A stretch of 64,000 bases of DNA from Mariannaea sp. PMI_226 (Eukaryota; Ascomycota; Sordariomycetes; Hypocreales; Nectriaceae), in the NCBI GenBank assembly GCA_024336345.1, contig JANFOG010000020.1, positions 124,001 to 188,000 of the forward strand. The letters run 5' to 3'. Below the pieces are notes generated by a model. That model was given only the letters and a program-made list of their open reading frames with translations. It was not told the origin of the DNA and ran no database searches. Shown here piece after piece: positions 1 through 10,023 of the stretch (position 1 is its first letter; the number at the start of each line of letters is the position of its first letter). The translations under genes were made by a program, and so were the position numbers.

Positions 1-9
1 CCGTATATT

Positions 10-608
10 ATGTCTCTATCCAAGAATCCTAACACTTACGACCTTTCCGATTCCGATGTCGATGTCGTCCTTCTTGGCTCAAGACCCGTGCCCCTTTCCC
101 GACCTACATCACCCTCATTCGCCGTCACTCGTACCGTCCCTTACCAAACCGGTACTGCAAACATGGACAGCTGCAACCTCGCACCATCTACGAGAGGAGA
201 AACCAGCCACTCTACAACAAAACAAAGCATCCCTTCAGCTCACACAACCCCCAAGCGACGCTCGTACCATCAAGCGTATCTGAAGCAACCCGCCCCAGAG
301 CCCCCCGAGGTGTATGTGTCCCCGTGGGAACGGTCAAGAAGTGGAAGAAATCCACTATCCCACCCGTCGTTTACGCGCACCTCAATGACAAACGCCATCT
401 TTGCTTGTGGTACAAAGACGGAACCCCGGCATGTTCGACACGCAAAGCCTCAAACCCTGCGCCAAGACGTTCCATCAGTCTTATCAAAACCCGGCTCAAC
501 ACGCATTTCAACCATTTCAGGCATTTGCCGCAGCACAAACTTGTAGAAGCCGTATCCCAGCTTTTACAGAACGGTATCACGCCGGTTGCGGAAGGAGGAG
601 AGATATGA
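10..608 (+). other. Unrecognised coding-like stretch, possibly frameshifted
   Basis: Two overlapping open frames cover this stretch. The first (10-546) starts at an ATG and is Ser/Thr/Pro-rich; the second (324-608) is in another frame and reads Lys-rich then more globular. A single gene with an intron or a frameshift near 320 is possible, but I recognise no domain in either frame and cannot find a convincing splice pair. The left end of the window cuts off any upstream part. It could equally be non-coding sequence with chance open frames. Confidence 0.2.
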
Positions 609-639
609 GAAAGCCCATCGTATTCGAAGTTCATGCAAT

Positions 640-1425
640 GGCTGGACCCATTCCCCAGCTGCTAGACCCTTCCTCTTTTAGCAACTATTGATTTGTTCAG
701 TTATTGCTCAGATTCGCACCGTACGGTTGATGCCTTGATAAGAACCTCTACGTATCCGAAGCCGCCAAATTGCAATAACGTTTTCTTGGTGCACATACAT
801 TTAAAGAATCTCTCACGCTCCATTTTTGCCCTCACCCTCCAAAGCTTTTCAGCTGCAGCCTCCTTTCGGGAACAGGTAGAGCTGCCTTTGAGACGATCTC
901 CTCAAACTTATTGCCCGTACTTGCGTCAGGCGACTTTGACCTCCACTGTGTCAAATTCTGCTGACAAGGGGGCTCATGACAAGCCTCCAGATGCTGGGCT
1001 CTAGGATCGCTAGTCTCCTGCCACCCCGCCTTCGAATCCGCGCTATCTTCCCGACCAACGCCCTCTGCTGTAGACGAGCCTCTATATACATCATCTGGAA
1101 TTCACTGAAGCGACCTCAGGGCTGATATTCGACGTTCTAGCCCCTGAGGAACCGCCTAAGGTGTAGGGCACTGGTGTGCGAAGAAGCGCAAGGGATCACT
1201 ACGCCATGCAGTTTGAGATGCTGAATCTGAAGAGACGAAGGTTACGCGGTTATTGCGATTGATGGTGGCATACTGAATACCCTACCCAAGTTACTATTGT
1301 TGAGTTGAGTGGATAATAAGCTCCACTTCCACTGTTCAAAGCAGTTGATGCGTAACTGTGTGGGGGGACACATGAGTATCTTCCCTTTCGTAGTGCTTGA
1401 CAAATGAAATACGGAAATGACCTTA
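640..1425. other. Intergenic stretch with no supported gene
   Basis: No frame here shows a recognisable protein, and the short open frames are interrupted and without context. The right end merges into the broken copia gag described next, so part of 1260-1425 may be older retrotransposon sequence. Confidence 0.5.
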
Positions 1426-1426
1426 G

Positions 1427-1558
1427 GAGCTACCGGCGCATGTCGATGAGTTCCGAACGCTCGTCCGGCTGTATCCTAATGTAGGGGGCTAAGCCACCAT
1501 GAAGACCGAATTCAACATCTTCATGACGAGCCTGCGCACTGTACCAGAGGATTGGGAG
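1427..1558 (+). pseudogene. 5' part of a degenerate Ty1/copia gag, split by the intact copia element
   Basis: Reading in frame from 1427 gives a typical copia Gag stretch (HVDEFRTLVRLY, then a TAA stop after NVGG, then EFNIFMTSLRTVPEDWE). The frame stops abruptly at the target site of the intact element (5' LTR starts at 1559) and the sequence resumes beyond it at 7541. Internal stop and later frameshifts show that it was dead or decayed. Recognition rests on the Gag-like sequence plus its position exactly flanking the insertion. Where the old element begins upstream is not clear. Confidence 0.65.
1554..1558 (+). repeat. Left target-site duplication of the copia element (GGGAG)
   Basis: GGGAG immediately precedes the 5' LTR and is repeated exactly after the 3' LTR at 7536-7540. 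Five base pairs is the usual duplication made by copia integrases. It proves that the two LTRs belong to one insertion event. Confidence 0.9.
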
Positions 1559-1807
1559 TGTCACGGAGAGCCCAGCTCTATGTAGATGGATACTATAGAT
1601 ACCTCAAGCCTCCCACTGTAATATACCCATAGGGTGATCTTAGTAGCCGGTCTCGGCGGCCCCTGTGGGGGGCCCCCGGCCCCTCTTCCCCTATTCAGGG
1701 GGGCGTCTTCAGGGGAAAATCCCTTATATAAACCCCTCATAGGATTAGGTAGTCTGGGGAAGTCACTTATCGTTACACCTACATTCTTGACCCTACGTTC
1801 CGTGACA
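1559..1807 (+). repeat. 5' LTR of the copia element
   Basis: Starts TGTCACGGAGAG and ends TTCCGTGACA, so the outer bases form a short inverted repeat (TGTCACGG/CCGTGACA). It contains a GC-rich run of Gs and Cs around 1655-1710 and a TATA-like element shortly downstream. It appears identical to the copy at 7287-7535. A diverged, inverted solo relative is at about 12721-12927. Confidence 0.95.
1723..1732 (+). promoter_or_regulatory. TATA-like box in the 5' LTR
   Basis: TTATATAAAC lies about 75 bp before the LTR end, in the place expected for the U3/R promoter that drives the genomic RNA. The same sequence recurs in the 3' LTR. Inferred from position and motif only. Confidence 0.6.
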
Positions 1808-1823
1808 GTTATGAGCCCGGTGC
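1808..1823 (+). other. Primer-binding site matching the anticodon arm of initiator tRNA-Met
   Basis: The bases right after the 5' LTR (GTTATGAGCCCGGTGC) are the reverse complement of an anticodon stem-loop with a CAT anticodon (GGGCTCATAAC core). Copia-type elements are known to prime from a half tRNA cut in the anticodon loop of initiator Met, rather than from the 3' CCA end. The match therefore points to half-tRNA priming here. Confidence 0.75.
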
Positions 1824-2165
1824 ACCGACCCTTCTAAAGATATCCTTTCCTAGCTATACAGACCACTGTGAGACCGCTAGGGAGGAATTCTGACGGGTCG
1901 GCTGACTTCCAAAAGTACGATCGGTACTAGGCGTCAAGACACTCGATGAGTCCTTCCCCAATTCACGAGCAATCGGGAAGTAAAACACATCACCAAACAC
2001 TCCTTGAAGACATCTACCTTCGACCAAAGACTGGGAGAATTTGACCCATCCCTTGATTTTTGGTGAATTTCCAAAGTTACGTCAAATACACGACCCACTC
2101 GACGGGAAACTACCCCAAAACACCACCGAATTCCCACATCGCGTCCCGGCGACCCGCACACAAAC

Positions 2166-5100
2166 ATGTCTACCTCAACAACGAGGAATGACAATGTCAT
2201 GAAACTTCACAAGCCAATAGATTGGCCGGAGTGGATTGAGTATATCGAAATGGAAGCCAGGGAGAGAGATGTGTGGGAATATATCGACCCCGACGGGGAG
2301 GAAACCCTGACACGGCCAGAGAAGCTAACGGAGGTGTCATTACCAAACCCAACGCATATCGTCAGGGTCAGGGTGAACCGCTCCACAAAGCGGACCCCGG
2401 GCTCCGGCGGTACGGATAACCCACCAGACAATATGCCGACCTCCTCCTCCACAGCAAAACGGGCAGGCCCGGTGACCCGGAAGTCTAAGGGGAAACAGCC
2501 GGGGCCTCTGCCGTCAGACGAGGAAGACGAAGAAGACGATGATGATGATGATGACCCAGAAAGCTGGGAGGAGCAGGTCCAAGAAAACCCCGAATATACG
2601 ATCCGGGCAAGGGACGTGGGGCTAAGACTACAGCTATATAGGACCCAGATGGATCAATATGACCGTACGCAGAGTCGTATTCAACAGGTCAAAGGGATCA
2701 TCAACAGGACCGTTTCGTCTGACTATGTCCGGTATATCAGGAAGGAATATACCGCCCGTGGGGCTCTGAAGACCCTCAGTCAGAAGGTCAAGCCGTCATC
2801 CTGGGTTCTGGAGGAAGAAGCTGTCAAGGACTATGAGAAGGTCAAGAAGCTATCCCTGAATAAGATGAAGGTGTCAGACTATGTAGCCGAGTTCCAAAAA
2901 GCCCACAATCGTTGCCGTGACCTAGGCCTGCCCGAGGGTAAAGTAAGCTCTGGGATCAAGGATTTCCTTGGCATTGTTCAGCAATACGACCCTGTCTGGT
3001 ACGGTGCCGAGCTGAAGGTATATTTGAAGCTCAAAGACGAAGGAAAACCCCTCCCAACAGTCAAGGAATTCACAGAGGACTTCCGGAGGACGATGGAGGT
3101 GAAAGAATCCGGCCACGGCCGGGCGTCCGGCGCAACATTTTCCGTAAGCTGGGCAGGAACCGACCAATCAAAAGCCGGCTCTGACAAGGCTACGGCAGCC
3201 GCGTCAGGTGACCGAACTAGCCCGACCAATCAAAACGCTTCAGACCAATTACCACAACAGGAAAGTGAGGACCAAAAGAACCGGCACTCCGGCCGCACCA
3301 AGTCCTTCTCCACCTGCAAATACTGTAATATGCGTCACAACGTCAGAAATAAAGATGAAGCTTGGAAATCTTGCTGGTATATAGTCTCAGTTCCAGAGCA
3401 CATGAGGGAGAGATTTCACCCCAAACCGACCATCCAGTCACGAGTAAATGAGGTGATCAAGAACGACCCTCAGAGGGAAAAGATCGAGCTCGAGAGAGCA
3501 TCCCGAAACAACCCCACATCTCCTGCCGCAATGTCTGTGATGGCAGGAGCTAGTCTTGCTATATCACAATATGCCCTCAAGAATAGTGTTATTTTAGATT
3601 GTGGCTCGACTGTTCACGTCTTCAATGACCGGAAATTCTTCCAGGACCTTGACGAAACAGACATCCAGACCCTGTACGCTGGAGACAGCTTTATCCCGGT
3701 CTTAGGATCCGGAAAAGCGTATATCTCGATGCCAAATTCAAGGGATTTGATGTTTAGAAAAGCCCTATATGCCCCGACCTTCCACACCAATGCTGTATCC
3801 CTCCGGCAGCTCAAAAGGCTAGATATCCACTGGGATAGCTATACCTGTGAGGCCCGGAGAAGACCGTCGGGAGAGTTCATGTTCAAGACCTTTGAACAGC
3901 ATGATCAGGAGTGCATTCTGTACAGACCGCTCACAGAGCCGATACAGGCGGCTTCTTTCTCCCTAGCCACGGGATCAAAAACACCTATCCTAGGAGACGC
4001 CGGGCTATGGCACGCAAGGTTAGGTCACCCCGGGAGCCGGGTTATGGAACATATGACGGAAAACGCGGTAGGGGTCAAGATCAAGGGACCAAGTCTCGTT
4101 GAATGTGATATCTGTGCTATGACGAAGATCAAGGAAACGCCTTCTCGCCGACCAGCCGGCGAAAACCTCCCGAAAGGTCCGCTGACCGTTATTTCCTTTG
4201 ACCTATTCTACTATGACACCGTGGGGTTCAATGGGGCACGTTATTTTGTGGTCTTCACCTGCAGGGAAACCGGGATGCGGTTCACATATACCCTGAAGTC
4301 GAAGACGGAGCTTAGGGACAGTTTTTGGACCCTTGAAGCTCTATTTCGCCGGCTATATAACATAGACGTGAAGATCATCATGTCTGACAATGACACTTCC
4401 TTCTACACTAAGGAAAACATCCACAAGTTGGATATGAAGGGACTGACGGCCATGAGAGCTTGCCCTGATCATCACTATCAGGCAGGGCATGCAGAACGCT
4501 CTGGAGGGGTCCTGAAGGTCAAAACTAACCTCCTCCTAGCCCAGTCAAACTTCCCCCCGGAAATGTGGCCTATAGCGGTTGAAGCCGCAACATACCTGCT
4601 AAACCGGACACCAAGGGAGCTTAACGAGTGGAAATCGCCCCTCGAGATGCTGTATTTTTGGCTAGGAACCCACAGAGAGGCGTGGAAACACAAGGCAAAG
4701 AGCCCCAAGCCGGATATCTCGAACCTCCGGGCATACGGATGTAAGGCTTATGTGTTAACATCAGCTTATATGCGAAAAACAGCGAAGAAAACGGACCCAA
4801 AAGCTCACATTGGCTATCTTGGAGGATATGCCTCGAGCACACAGTATTGGTTATGGGTGCCCGCGATCAAGCGCACCACATTGATCAAGAGTTCTCAAGT
4901 TATGTTTGATGAAACCCAATTTTATCGACATCACGAGATTCCTCAGTCTCTGGAGACCATCCGGGACATAGAAAACATCGTCAACGACCTCGAAATCATT
5001 GACTTCTGGGAGGCTGAAGTTGAAGCCTTCACAGAGACACCAGAAACACTACCAACACAGGGACCCACTTTCCCTGAAGAGGCAGCAAATACCACCAACA

Positions 5101-6983
5101 CAACGGAAAACATCACTAACACGGAAGGAAAACCCACCTGCGACAACCTCGATGACAACAATCAATTGCACACACCGCCACAATCGCGGGATCCGACCCC
5201 AAGCTATACCATTGGAACCGCAGAGTCCAATATTATAAGCATACAAAATATCTTGAATAGCGACCCGACAACAAGTCCAGAAAGCGCGAGTTTCACAGCG
5301 GCTCTCGTCCAAGATTGGATGCAACCCAAAAATCGCGAACACCAATCAACACTTCCGCCACTACCGAGGTCGATCGAACACATCTTCAAGAAAAACGCCT
5401 GGAACCTCTGGAAACCGGCTATACAGACCGAGCTTGACCTCATTCGAGAGCGCGAAGTCGTCTCTATCATCAAGCTGACCGACGTCCCGAAAGACGCCCA
5501 GATTATTGATCTACAGTGGGTTTTCGACTACAAGGTTGATCACCTCGGGTATCTTAGGAAGAGAAAAGCGAGACTAGTAGTCAGAGGCGATCAACAATGG
5601 GCAAATGGGCTGAACACCTATGCCGCAACGTTAGCTATAAGAGCTTTTCGGCTCTTAGTTGCTATAATGACCTATTTCGACCTGGAAGCCCGTCAGTATG
5701 ACTTTGTGACCGCGTTCTTGAACGCCGAGCTTTCGCCCGGGGAAACGGTCTATTGTCGTATGCCAAAGACCGGACCAGAAAAGCCGGACCGCACACATGT
5801 TTGGAAGCTCCTGAAGGCGCTATATGGCATGAGGAGATCGCCATATCTGTGGTATAAGAACCTCACAACCTTCTGGAAGAAACAGGGATTTGAGACCATC
5901 CTTGAGGAACCCTGTATAATGTTCAACGGCAGGATCCTCATCTTCTTCTACGTTGACGACCTTGTTATCCTATATCATAGGTCTCACGAAGAGGAATTCC
6001 AACGCCTCCACGAGACCCTTATGAAGGCTTATAACGTCACTGACCTAGGGGACCTCCAGTGGTTCCTACGGATCAGAATAACCCGTGACCGGGCTACTAG
6101 GGAGACCTGGCTATGTCAAGATGCCTATATGGAAAGAATGGCCTTACAGTTCAACTGTGGTCATCCTGACAGGCGGAAAACGCCCCAACCGTTGCCAACA
6201 GGGAGTCTCAAGCCCTATGCCGGAAAAGCCACACCTTTGGAGGTTAAGGAATACCAGAAGAAGGTCGGAACGATCCAATATCCGGCCACAATAACCCGGC
6301 CGGATGTGAGCTTTGCAGCAGGAAAACTCAGCCAATTCCTCTTGAACCCGGGTCCGGAACATCATGCTGCCGCAGACCACTGTATACAGTATCTTTATGA
6401 CACCAAAATGACCGGAATCCGGTTTTCTGGGGGTGACTCAAGCTGGAAGGCTTATTCAGATGCCTCCTTTGCCGACGATACTATAGACCGTAAGAGCAGT
6501 CAAGGCTATGCCATTATGCTGTTCGGGGGTCTTATAACCTATAAGTCAGGGAAACAGGATACCGTTACAACCTCCTCAACAGAAGCCGAGCTCCTTGCCC
6601 TCTCACAAGCTGGAAAGGAGGTTATGGCGTTCAAACGGCTATGTAGGGATATCGGGCTCGACCTAGGAGTCGATTTTCCCACTATTTACTGTGACAATCA
6701 ACAGACCTTAAGGCTTGTGACCCAAGAGGTAGCCCAGCTATACACAAAGCTCCGGCATGTTGATATCCACCACCACTGGCTCCGTCAGGAAGCAGCCAAA
6801 GGGACCGTTAACCTTGAATGGATACCCACTGCAGAGATGGCTGCTGACGGGTTCACAAAGGCGCTATCCGGTCAGAAATTTGCCCGGTTCAAAGAGCAGA
6901 TCGGACTAGTCAATTGTCCCACACAAGAGGCGAAAAACCCGACTTTTCATGAGGAAAAGTCAACAAACGCCTCAGCCAAGTAA
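2166..6983 (+). CDS. Copia Gag-Pol polyprotein (1605 aa)
   Basis: One uninterrupted frame encodes all retrotransposition functions. Gag fills roughly the first 450 residues, with an acidic run near 118-135 and a Cys/His motif (CKYC...H) near 384 that is not a canonical CCHC knuckle. The aspartic protease site is DCG at about 478 (Cys where DSG or DTG is usual). Integrase has an HHCC zinc region starting WHARLGHPG near 615 and the catalytic triad D679, D741, E777, with exact DD35E spacing. Reverse transcriptase has YVDD at 1262-1265 and LKALYGMRRSPYLWYK upstream. RNase H begins AYSDASFAD near 1430 and has the TSSTEAE and HVDIHHHWLR motifs. The order PR-IN-RT-RH is diagnostic of copia. There is no internal stop or frameshift, so Gag and Pol seem to be made as one polyprotein. 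Confidence 0.97.
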   Translation: MSTSTTRNDNVMKLHKPIDWPEWIEYIEMEARERDVWEYIDPDGEETLTRPEKLTEVSLPNPTHIVRVRVNRSTKRTPGSGGTDNPPDNMPTSSSTAKRAGPVTRKSKGKQPGPLPSDEEDEEDDDDDDDPESWEEQVQENPEYTIRARDVGLRLQLYRTQMDQYDRTQSRIQQVKGIINRTVSSDYVRYIRKEYTARGALKTLSQKVKPSSWVLEEEAVKDYEKVKKLSLNKMKVSDYVAEFQKAHNRCRDLGLPEGKVSSGIKDFLGIVQQYDPVWYGAELKVYLKLKDEGKPLPTVKEFTEDFRRTMEVKESGHGRASGATFSVSWAGTDQSKAGSDKATAAASGDRTSPTNQNASDQLPQQESEDQKNRHSGRTKSFSTCKYCNMRHNVRNKDEAWKSCWYIVSVPEHMRERFHPKPTIQSRVNEVIKNDPQREKIELERASRNNPTSPAAMSVMAGASLAISQYALKNSVILDCGSTVHVFNDRKFFQDLDETDIQTLYAGDSFIPVLGSGKAYISMPNSRDLMFRKALYAPTFHTNAVSLRQLKRLDIHWDSYTCEARRRPSGEFMFKTFEQHDQECILYRPLTEPIQAASFSLATGSKTPILGDAGLWHARLGHPGSRVMEHMTENAVGVKIKGPSLVECDICAMTKIKETPSRRPAGENLPKGPLTVISFDLFYYDTVGFNGARYFVVFTCRETGMRFTYTLKSKTELRDSFWTLEALFRRLYNIDVKIIMSDNDTSFYTKENIHKLDMKGLTAMRACPDHHYQAGHAERSGGVLKVKTNLLLAQSNFPPEMWPIAVEAATYLLNRTPRELNEWKSPLEMLYFWLGTHREAWKHKAKSPKPDISNLRAYGCKAYVLTSAYMRKTAKKTDPKAHIGYLGGYASSTQYWLWVPAIKRTTLIKSSQVMFDETQFYRHHEIPQSLETIRDIENIVNDLEIIDFWEAEVEAFTETPETLPTQGPTFPEEAANTTNTTENITNTEGKPTCDNLDDNNQLHTPPQSRDPTPSYTIGTAESNIISIQNILNSDPTTSPESASFTAALVQDWMQPKNREHQSTLPPLPRSIEHIFKKNAWNLWKPAIQTELDLIREREVVSIIKLTDVPKDAQIIDLQWVFDYKVDHLGYLRKRKARLVVRGDQQWANGLNTYAATLAIRAFRLLVAIMTYFDLEARQYDFVTAFLNAELSPGETVYCRMPKTGPEKPDRTHVWKLLKALYGMRRSPYLWYKNLTTFWKKQGFETILEEPCIMFNGRILIFFYVDDLVILYHRSHEEEFQRLHETLMKAYNVTDLGDLQWFLRIRITRDRATRETWLCQDAYMERMALQFNCGHPDRRKTPQPLPTGSLKPYAGKATPLEVKEYQKKVGTIQYPATITRPDVSFAAGKLSQFLLNPGPEHHAAADHCIQYLYDTKMTGIRFSGGDSSWKAYSDASFADDTIDRKSSQGYAIMLFGGLITYKSGKQDTVTTSSTEAELLALSQAGKEVMAFKRLCRDIGLDLGVDFPTIYCDNQQTLRLVTQEVAQLYTKLRHVDIHHHWLRQEAAKGTVNLEWIPTAEMAADGFTKALSGQKFARFKEQIGLVNCPTQEAKNPTFHEEKSTNASAK

Positions 6984-7274
6984 ACACCAAAAGTGGTGGG
7001 GGCACCTGACTCACCCATACTCTGGCTAATCCAAGATTTGAGAATATCGTCATAAACCTCAGAAGCAGAGTATCTTCCGACGAAAGTTTCATTCGATTCC
7101 ATGAAGAACTGCGTGACTACTCGCTGAGTGTCAATCCACTGGAGTACCGCAGGAAAGCATGACCTATTCACAACACCAATTTTCACAGCAAACAGCTAAG
7201 AAACACACAGTAGATAGATTCACTTCTTCATTCTAACTTCCACAGACTGGATGACCTAGTTACAGGCCCTACAG

Positions 7275-7286
7275 CCTGGGGGGGTA
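7275..7286 (+). other. Polypurine tract before the 3' LTR
   Basis: A run of seven Gs followed by TA abuts the 3' LTR at 7287, where plus-strand DNA synthesis is primed in LTR elements. Short and strongly G-biased; assigned from position. Confidence 0.7.
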
Positions 7287-7535
7287 TGTCACGGAGAGCC
7301 CAGCTCTATGTAGATGGATACTATAGATACCTCAAGCCTCCCACTGTAATATACCCATAGGGTGATCTTAGTAGCCGGTCTCGGCGGCCCCTGTGGGGGG
7401 CCCCCGGCCCCTCTTCCCCTATTCAGGGGGGCGTCTTCAGGGGAAAATCCCTTATATAAACCCCTCATAGGATTAGGTAGTCTGGGGAAGTCACTTATCG
7501 TTACACCTACATTCTTGACCCTACGTTCCGTGACA
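7287..7535 (+). repeat. 3' LTR of the copia element
   Basis: Same 249-bp sequence as 1559-1807, with no difference seen on side-by-side reading. The target duplication GGGAG follows directly at 7536-7540. Confidence 0.95.
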
Positions 7536-7540
7536 GGGAG

Positions 7541-8140
7541 ACACCTATACAGATTACGTGCCAAGATTATGTGCAATAACTGCAATGAGATGGGCCATGT
7601 CGCCAAAATGCCCCTGCAAGAAAAAGCCGCAGGCAGACGAGAAGACCAGCATGGCTGACCAGCCTGAGGCCGATAATAACGATCATCACGCCTACCCGGC
7701 GGCGACGAACGCGAAGGTGAATAGCATCACGCTATCGGCTGCGAATACCTTCGTGTCGAGCCCTTTGCCACGGAGACCGCTATTACCCGACGAAAAAGAC
7801 CGCTGGCTGTGAGACTCAGGAAGCGACCTACACATCATCAACCATGTCAAAAATGGTTCCCTGGTGGCGAGTGGACTGAGCTCAAGAACCTGATGACCCT
7901 AACGACAGGCGCCGGATCAGTCTATCCTACCGCGATCCGCACCGCCTTACTGACGCTATATGGGAAGAGCAATAACACTATCACCTTCTCCCTCCGAGAC
8001 ACTATCTACGTCTCAAAGTTCCCGTTGAACGTCTTCTCCCGCGAGAAGCTACATCTCAAACCGGTATCTCAACTGTCAACACATAATGAACAAGGCAGAA
8101 TATATGCTGTGATGCGGTATATAATCGAGTATACAATTTG
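7541..8140 (+). pseudogene. 3' part of the degenerate copia: gag zinc knuckle and protease remains
   Basis: Directly after the insertion site the old element continues. A zinc knuckle begins CNNCNEMGHVA, then a one-base shift is needed to reach the final Cys (KCPCKKK). Further on, a protease-like site reads WL, a TGA stop, then DSGSDLHI, where functional copies have a residue in place of the stop. A later segment ends FPLNVFSREKLHL, typical of the region between protease and integrase. Frameshifts and stops show long-standing decay. Integrase, RT and RNase H are not seen, so the relic ends near 8140. Confidence 0.75.
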
Positions 8141-8238
8141 AGTCCGATTCTGGGTACATGCCTGGAGGTGTTGTTTGCTATAAATGCATTTAAGTTCTGG
8201 CCCGGCCCCAAGTATAATCTACCCTTGTCCCCTCTGAA

Positions 8239-8883
8239 ATGATTTTCGTTCTTTTTTTTATTGCATTTCTTATCCTCACTGCCGATACCGCGGTTTCTCA
8301 CCGCCCCTCCGGTTTTACTTATGTCACTCCACACGATCAATATTCATCATCCATTGGAGTCTTGGGATGTAAAATTAACACAAACCGTGTGGCCTACTGG
8401 CCTGGATCTGTTGGCTGCGATGATATTTGTGTCCACCTTGTTTATGAGGATCGCGAAGTCTATCTATTGCGTATTGACACCTCTGAGGGTGCCTATGATA
8501 TCTCTTACGATGCCTGGAACTACCTTGGTTTTGGCAAATCAGCTATCCAAGAACCACATCAGGGTGGCGGCTTCGAAGTCCAATATGAATTTGTCGACTC
8601 GACCAATTGCAAACATTTGCTGGAAGACGGCACACTACCCTTGTCTGCCGCAAATAGTATGAATTATCTTTTCTCCTGCCTCGCGCAGCCCCAAAGCTGG
8701 ACCGCCAATAATTATGTACTCTATAACATATTCGATCCTATATGCAAGTACGGCGTGGATGAATGTTGTTGGCTTGGATTAGATAACCTGCCCGTATGTC
8801 CAAGTGGGCTCGGGTCCCTTGCTCAGCTCAATCTTAAGGTTGAAAATATTGAGTATGGCACTGGAATTACCATTGCGGCCTAA
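8239..8883 (+). CDS. Small secreted cysteine-rich protein (214 aa)
   Basis: Starts with a clear signal peptide (hydrophobic residues 1-18 followed by an Ala-rich cleavage region) and carries about ten cysteines spread over the mature chain, including GCKIN, CDDIC and DECC motifs. It has no introns or breaks. The central segment (VLGCKINTNRVAYWP and RIDTSEGAYDISYDAW) matches, from memory, a family of conserved fungal secreted proteins of unknown function; a barrel-type, expansin-like fold is conceivable but not shown. It lies directly beside the copia relic, a common setting for fast-evolving secreted genes. Role in host interaction or wall biology is inference only. Confidence 0.75.
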   Translation: MIFVLFFIAFLILTADTAVSHRPSGFTYVTPHDQYSSSIGVLGCKINTNRVAYWPGSVGCDDICVHLVYEDREVYLLRIDTSEGAYDISYDAWNYLGFGKSAIQEPHQGGGFEVQYEFVDSTNCKHLLEDGTLPLSAANSMNYLFSCLAQPQSWTANNYVLYNIFDPICKYGVDECCWLGLDNLPVCPSGLGSLAQLNLKVENIEYGTGITIAA

Positions 8884-8889
8884 TGAGTT

Positions 8890-10020
8890 ATGTGATTCAA
8901 TAAATAAACACCGTAAGTATAGCCAAAAGTTTCTGCATAAGAGGCACAGCATTCTGATACATACCCTAGTCCCTTTACCCGTAAATACAAGCTGCCTGAT
9001 GTTATGGTATTGGGAAAACAAGAAACCATTACGAGGACGATATCCTTAGGCTTGGCATTGAATAGCGGGCGGCCCATATAGCATCAAAGGATCTGAACAT
9101 AAACATGGCATTTATCTTGGAGCTGCTAAGGGAATGGCTTCGTCAAAAGTCCTTTATCTCAGAGAGAGAACGCCACCGAAGGGAGGCTCTTTTTTTTTTG
9201 CCTCCAGCCATCTGTCCACACTCGACCCACCCCATCAAGTGAACTATCTGTCACCAGGTTACTGTACAGTATCATACTCGAGTAATCTAAGTTAAAAAAA
9301 TTTGTCAGTGCTATGGGATCATTGTTATGTCAGCATTTAAACGGTCTTGACTTGAAGCGGTTCTGTCGGCCATCCAGAACGAACAACTTATTAAGGGACT
9401 TGATCTTTTGCTAGTATTTTGTCTGCTCCCGACTTCTTAGATCAAGACTGGACATCCTATCTCTTAGCTTGTTAAGTTTCTCAACATGTGCACTATCCAT
9501 TCTGCTTCTCATATACACCATCAGTAGTGGAATTGCAGGTGATATAGGTAATATCTCAATCATGTGTCTGTACAGACTCTTCGTGCCACTGTTACCGTAT
9601 AGTTATAAGTATACTGTAGTATGTATAGTATGTAACTTCCTCTTTACGTTGATATTGCTCTTTCCCACCCCTCACGCCACAGTTGGACTGCAGGGGTATT
9701 ACACACCACGGCTGACCATTGACTACATGATGCAGAGTAAGTGCAGCTGTACATACACCTAGACATGGTCTGAAGGTACACTACTTGTACTATATTACAA
9801 TATGAGTGAGGTACGTACATTAGTACATGAACGTTCCTTTTTGTCGCTTTTGTTTTGCAGCGAGCCAATCATGGCCTGAAAGCGATCTTCATTAACTAGT
9901 CGGCCATACTTTTCCACTAGGTAACCATCCAATTTTAGCTTTCCTCCCGATCACATACCATAAAGAAAAGCACAACCCTGCCCACCGTAGACCGTAGTGC
10001 AACGGAAATCATGAGTTACT
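8890..10020. other. AT-rich intergenic stretch
   Basis: Short open frames only. One candidate at 9469-9762 begins with TTG, shows hydrophobic residues but no coherent protein, and is not accepted. No repeats shared with the rest of the window were noticed. Confidence 0.5.
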
Positions 10021-10023
10021 ACT

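Larger units (their letters stand above)
1559..7535 (+). mobile_element. Intact Ty1/copia LTR retrotransposon (5977 bp)
   Basis: The element has 249-bp LTRs at both ends that look identical base for base, TG...CA termini, a 5-bp target duplication, a primer-binding site directly after the 5' LTR, a G-rich polypurine tract before the 3' LTR, and one uninterrupted gag-pol frame with protease, integrase, reverse transcriptase and RNase H in copia order. Identical LTRs mean that too little time has passed for substitutions to accumulate, so the insertion is recent and the copy may be autonomous. It lies inside the gag of an older copia relic. No signs of repeat-induced point mutation (stop codons, TpA excess) are visible in it. 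Confidence 0.96.

Noticed and set aside
1655..1720. GC-rich palindromic stretch in the LTR as a possible regulatory hairpin or terminator
   Set aside because: Runs of G and C could pair in many ways and the same sequence lies in both LTRs. No evidence of function beyond being LTR sequence.
2207..7186. Many 60-100-codon frames within and opposite the copia gag-pol
   Set aside because: They are shadows of the 1605-codon gag-pol frame, which contains every expected domain.
9469..9762. 97-codon frame with hydrophobic start
   Set aside because: It begins with TTG, not ATG, and later residues are low-quality. No promoter or family support.
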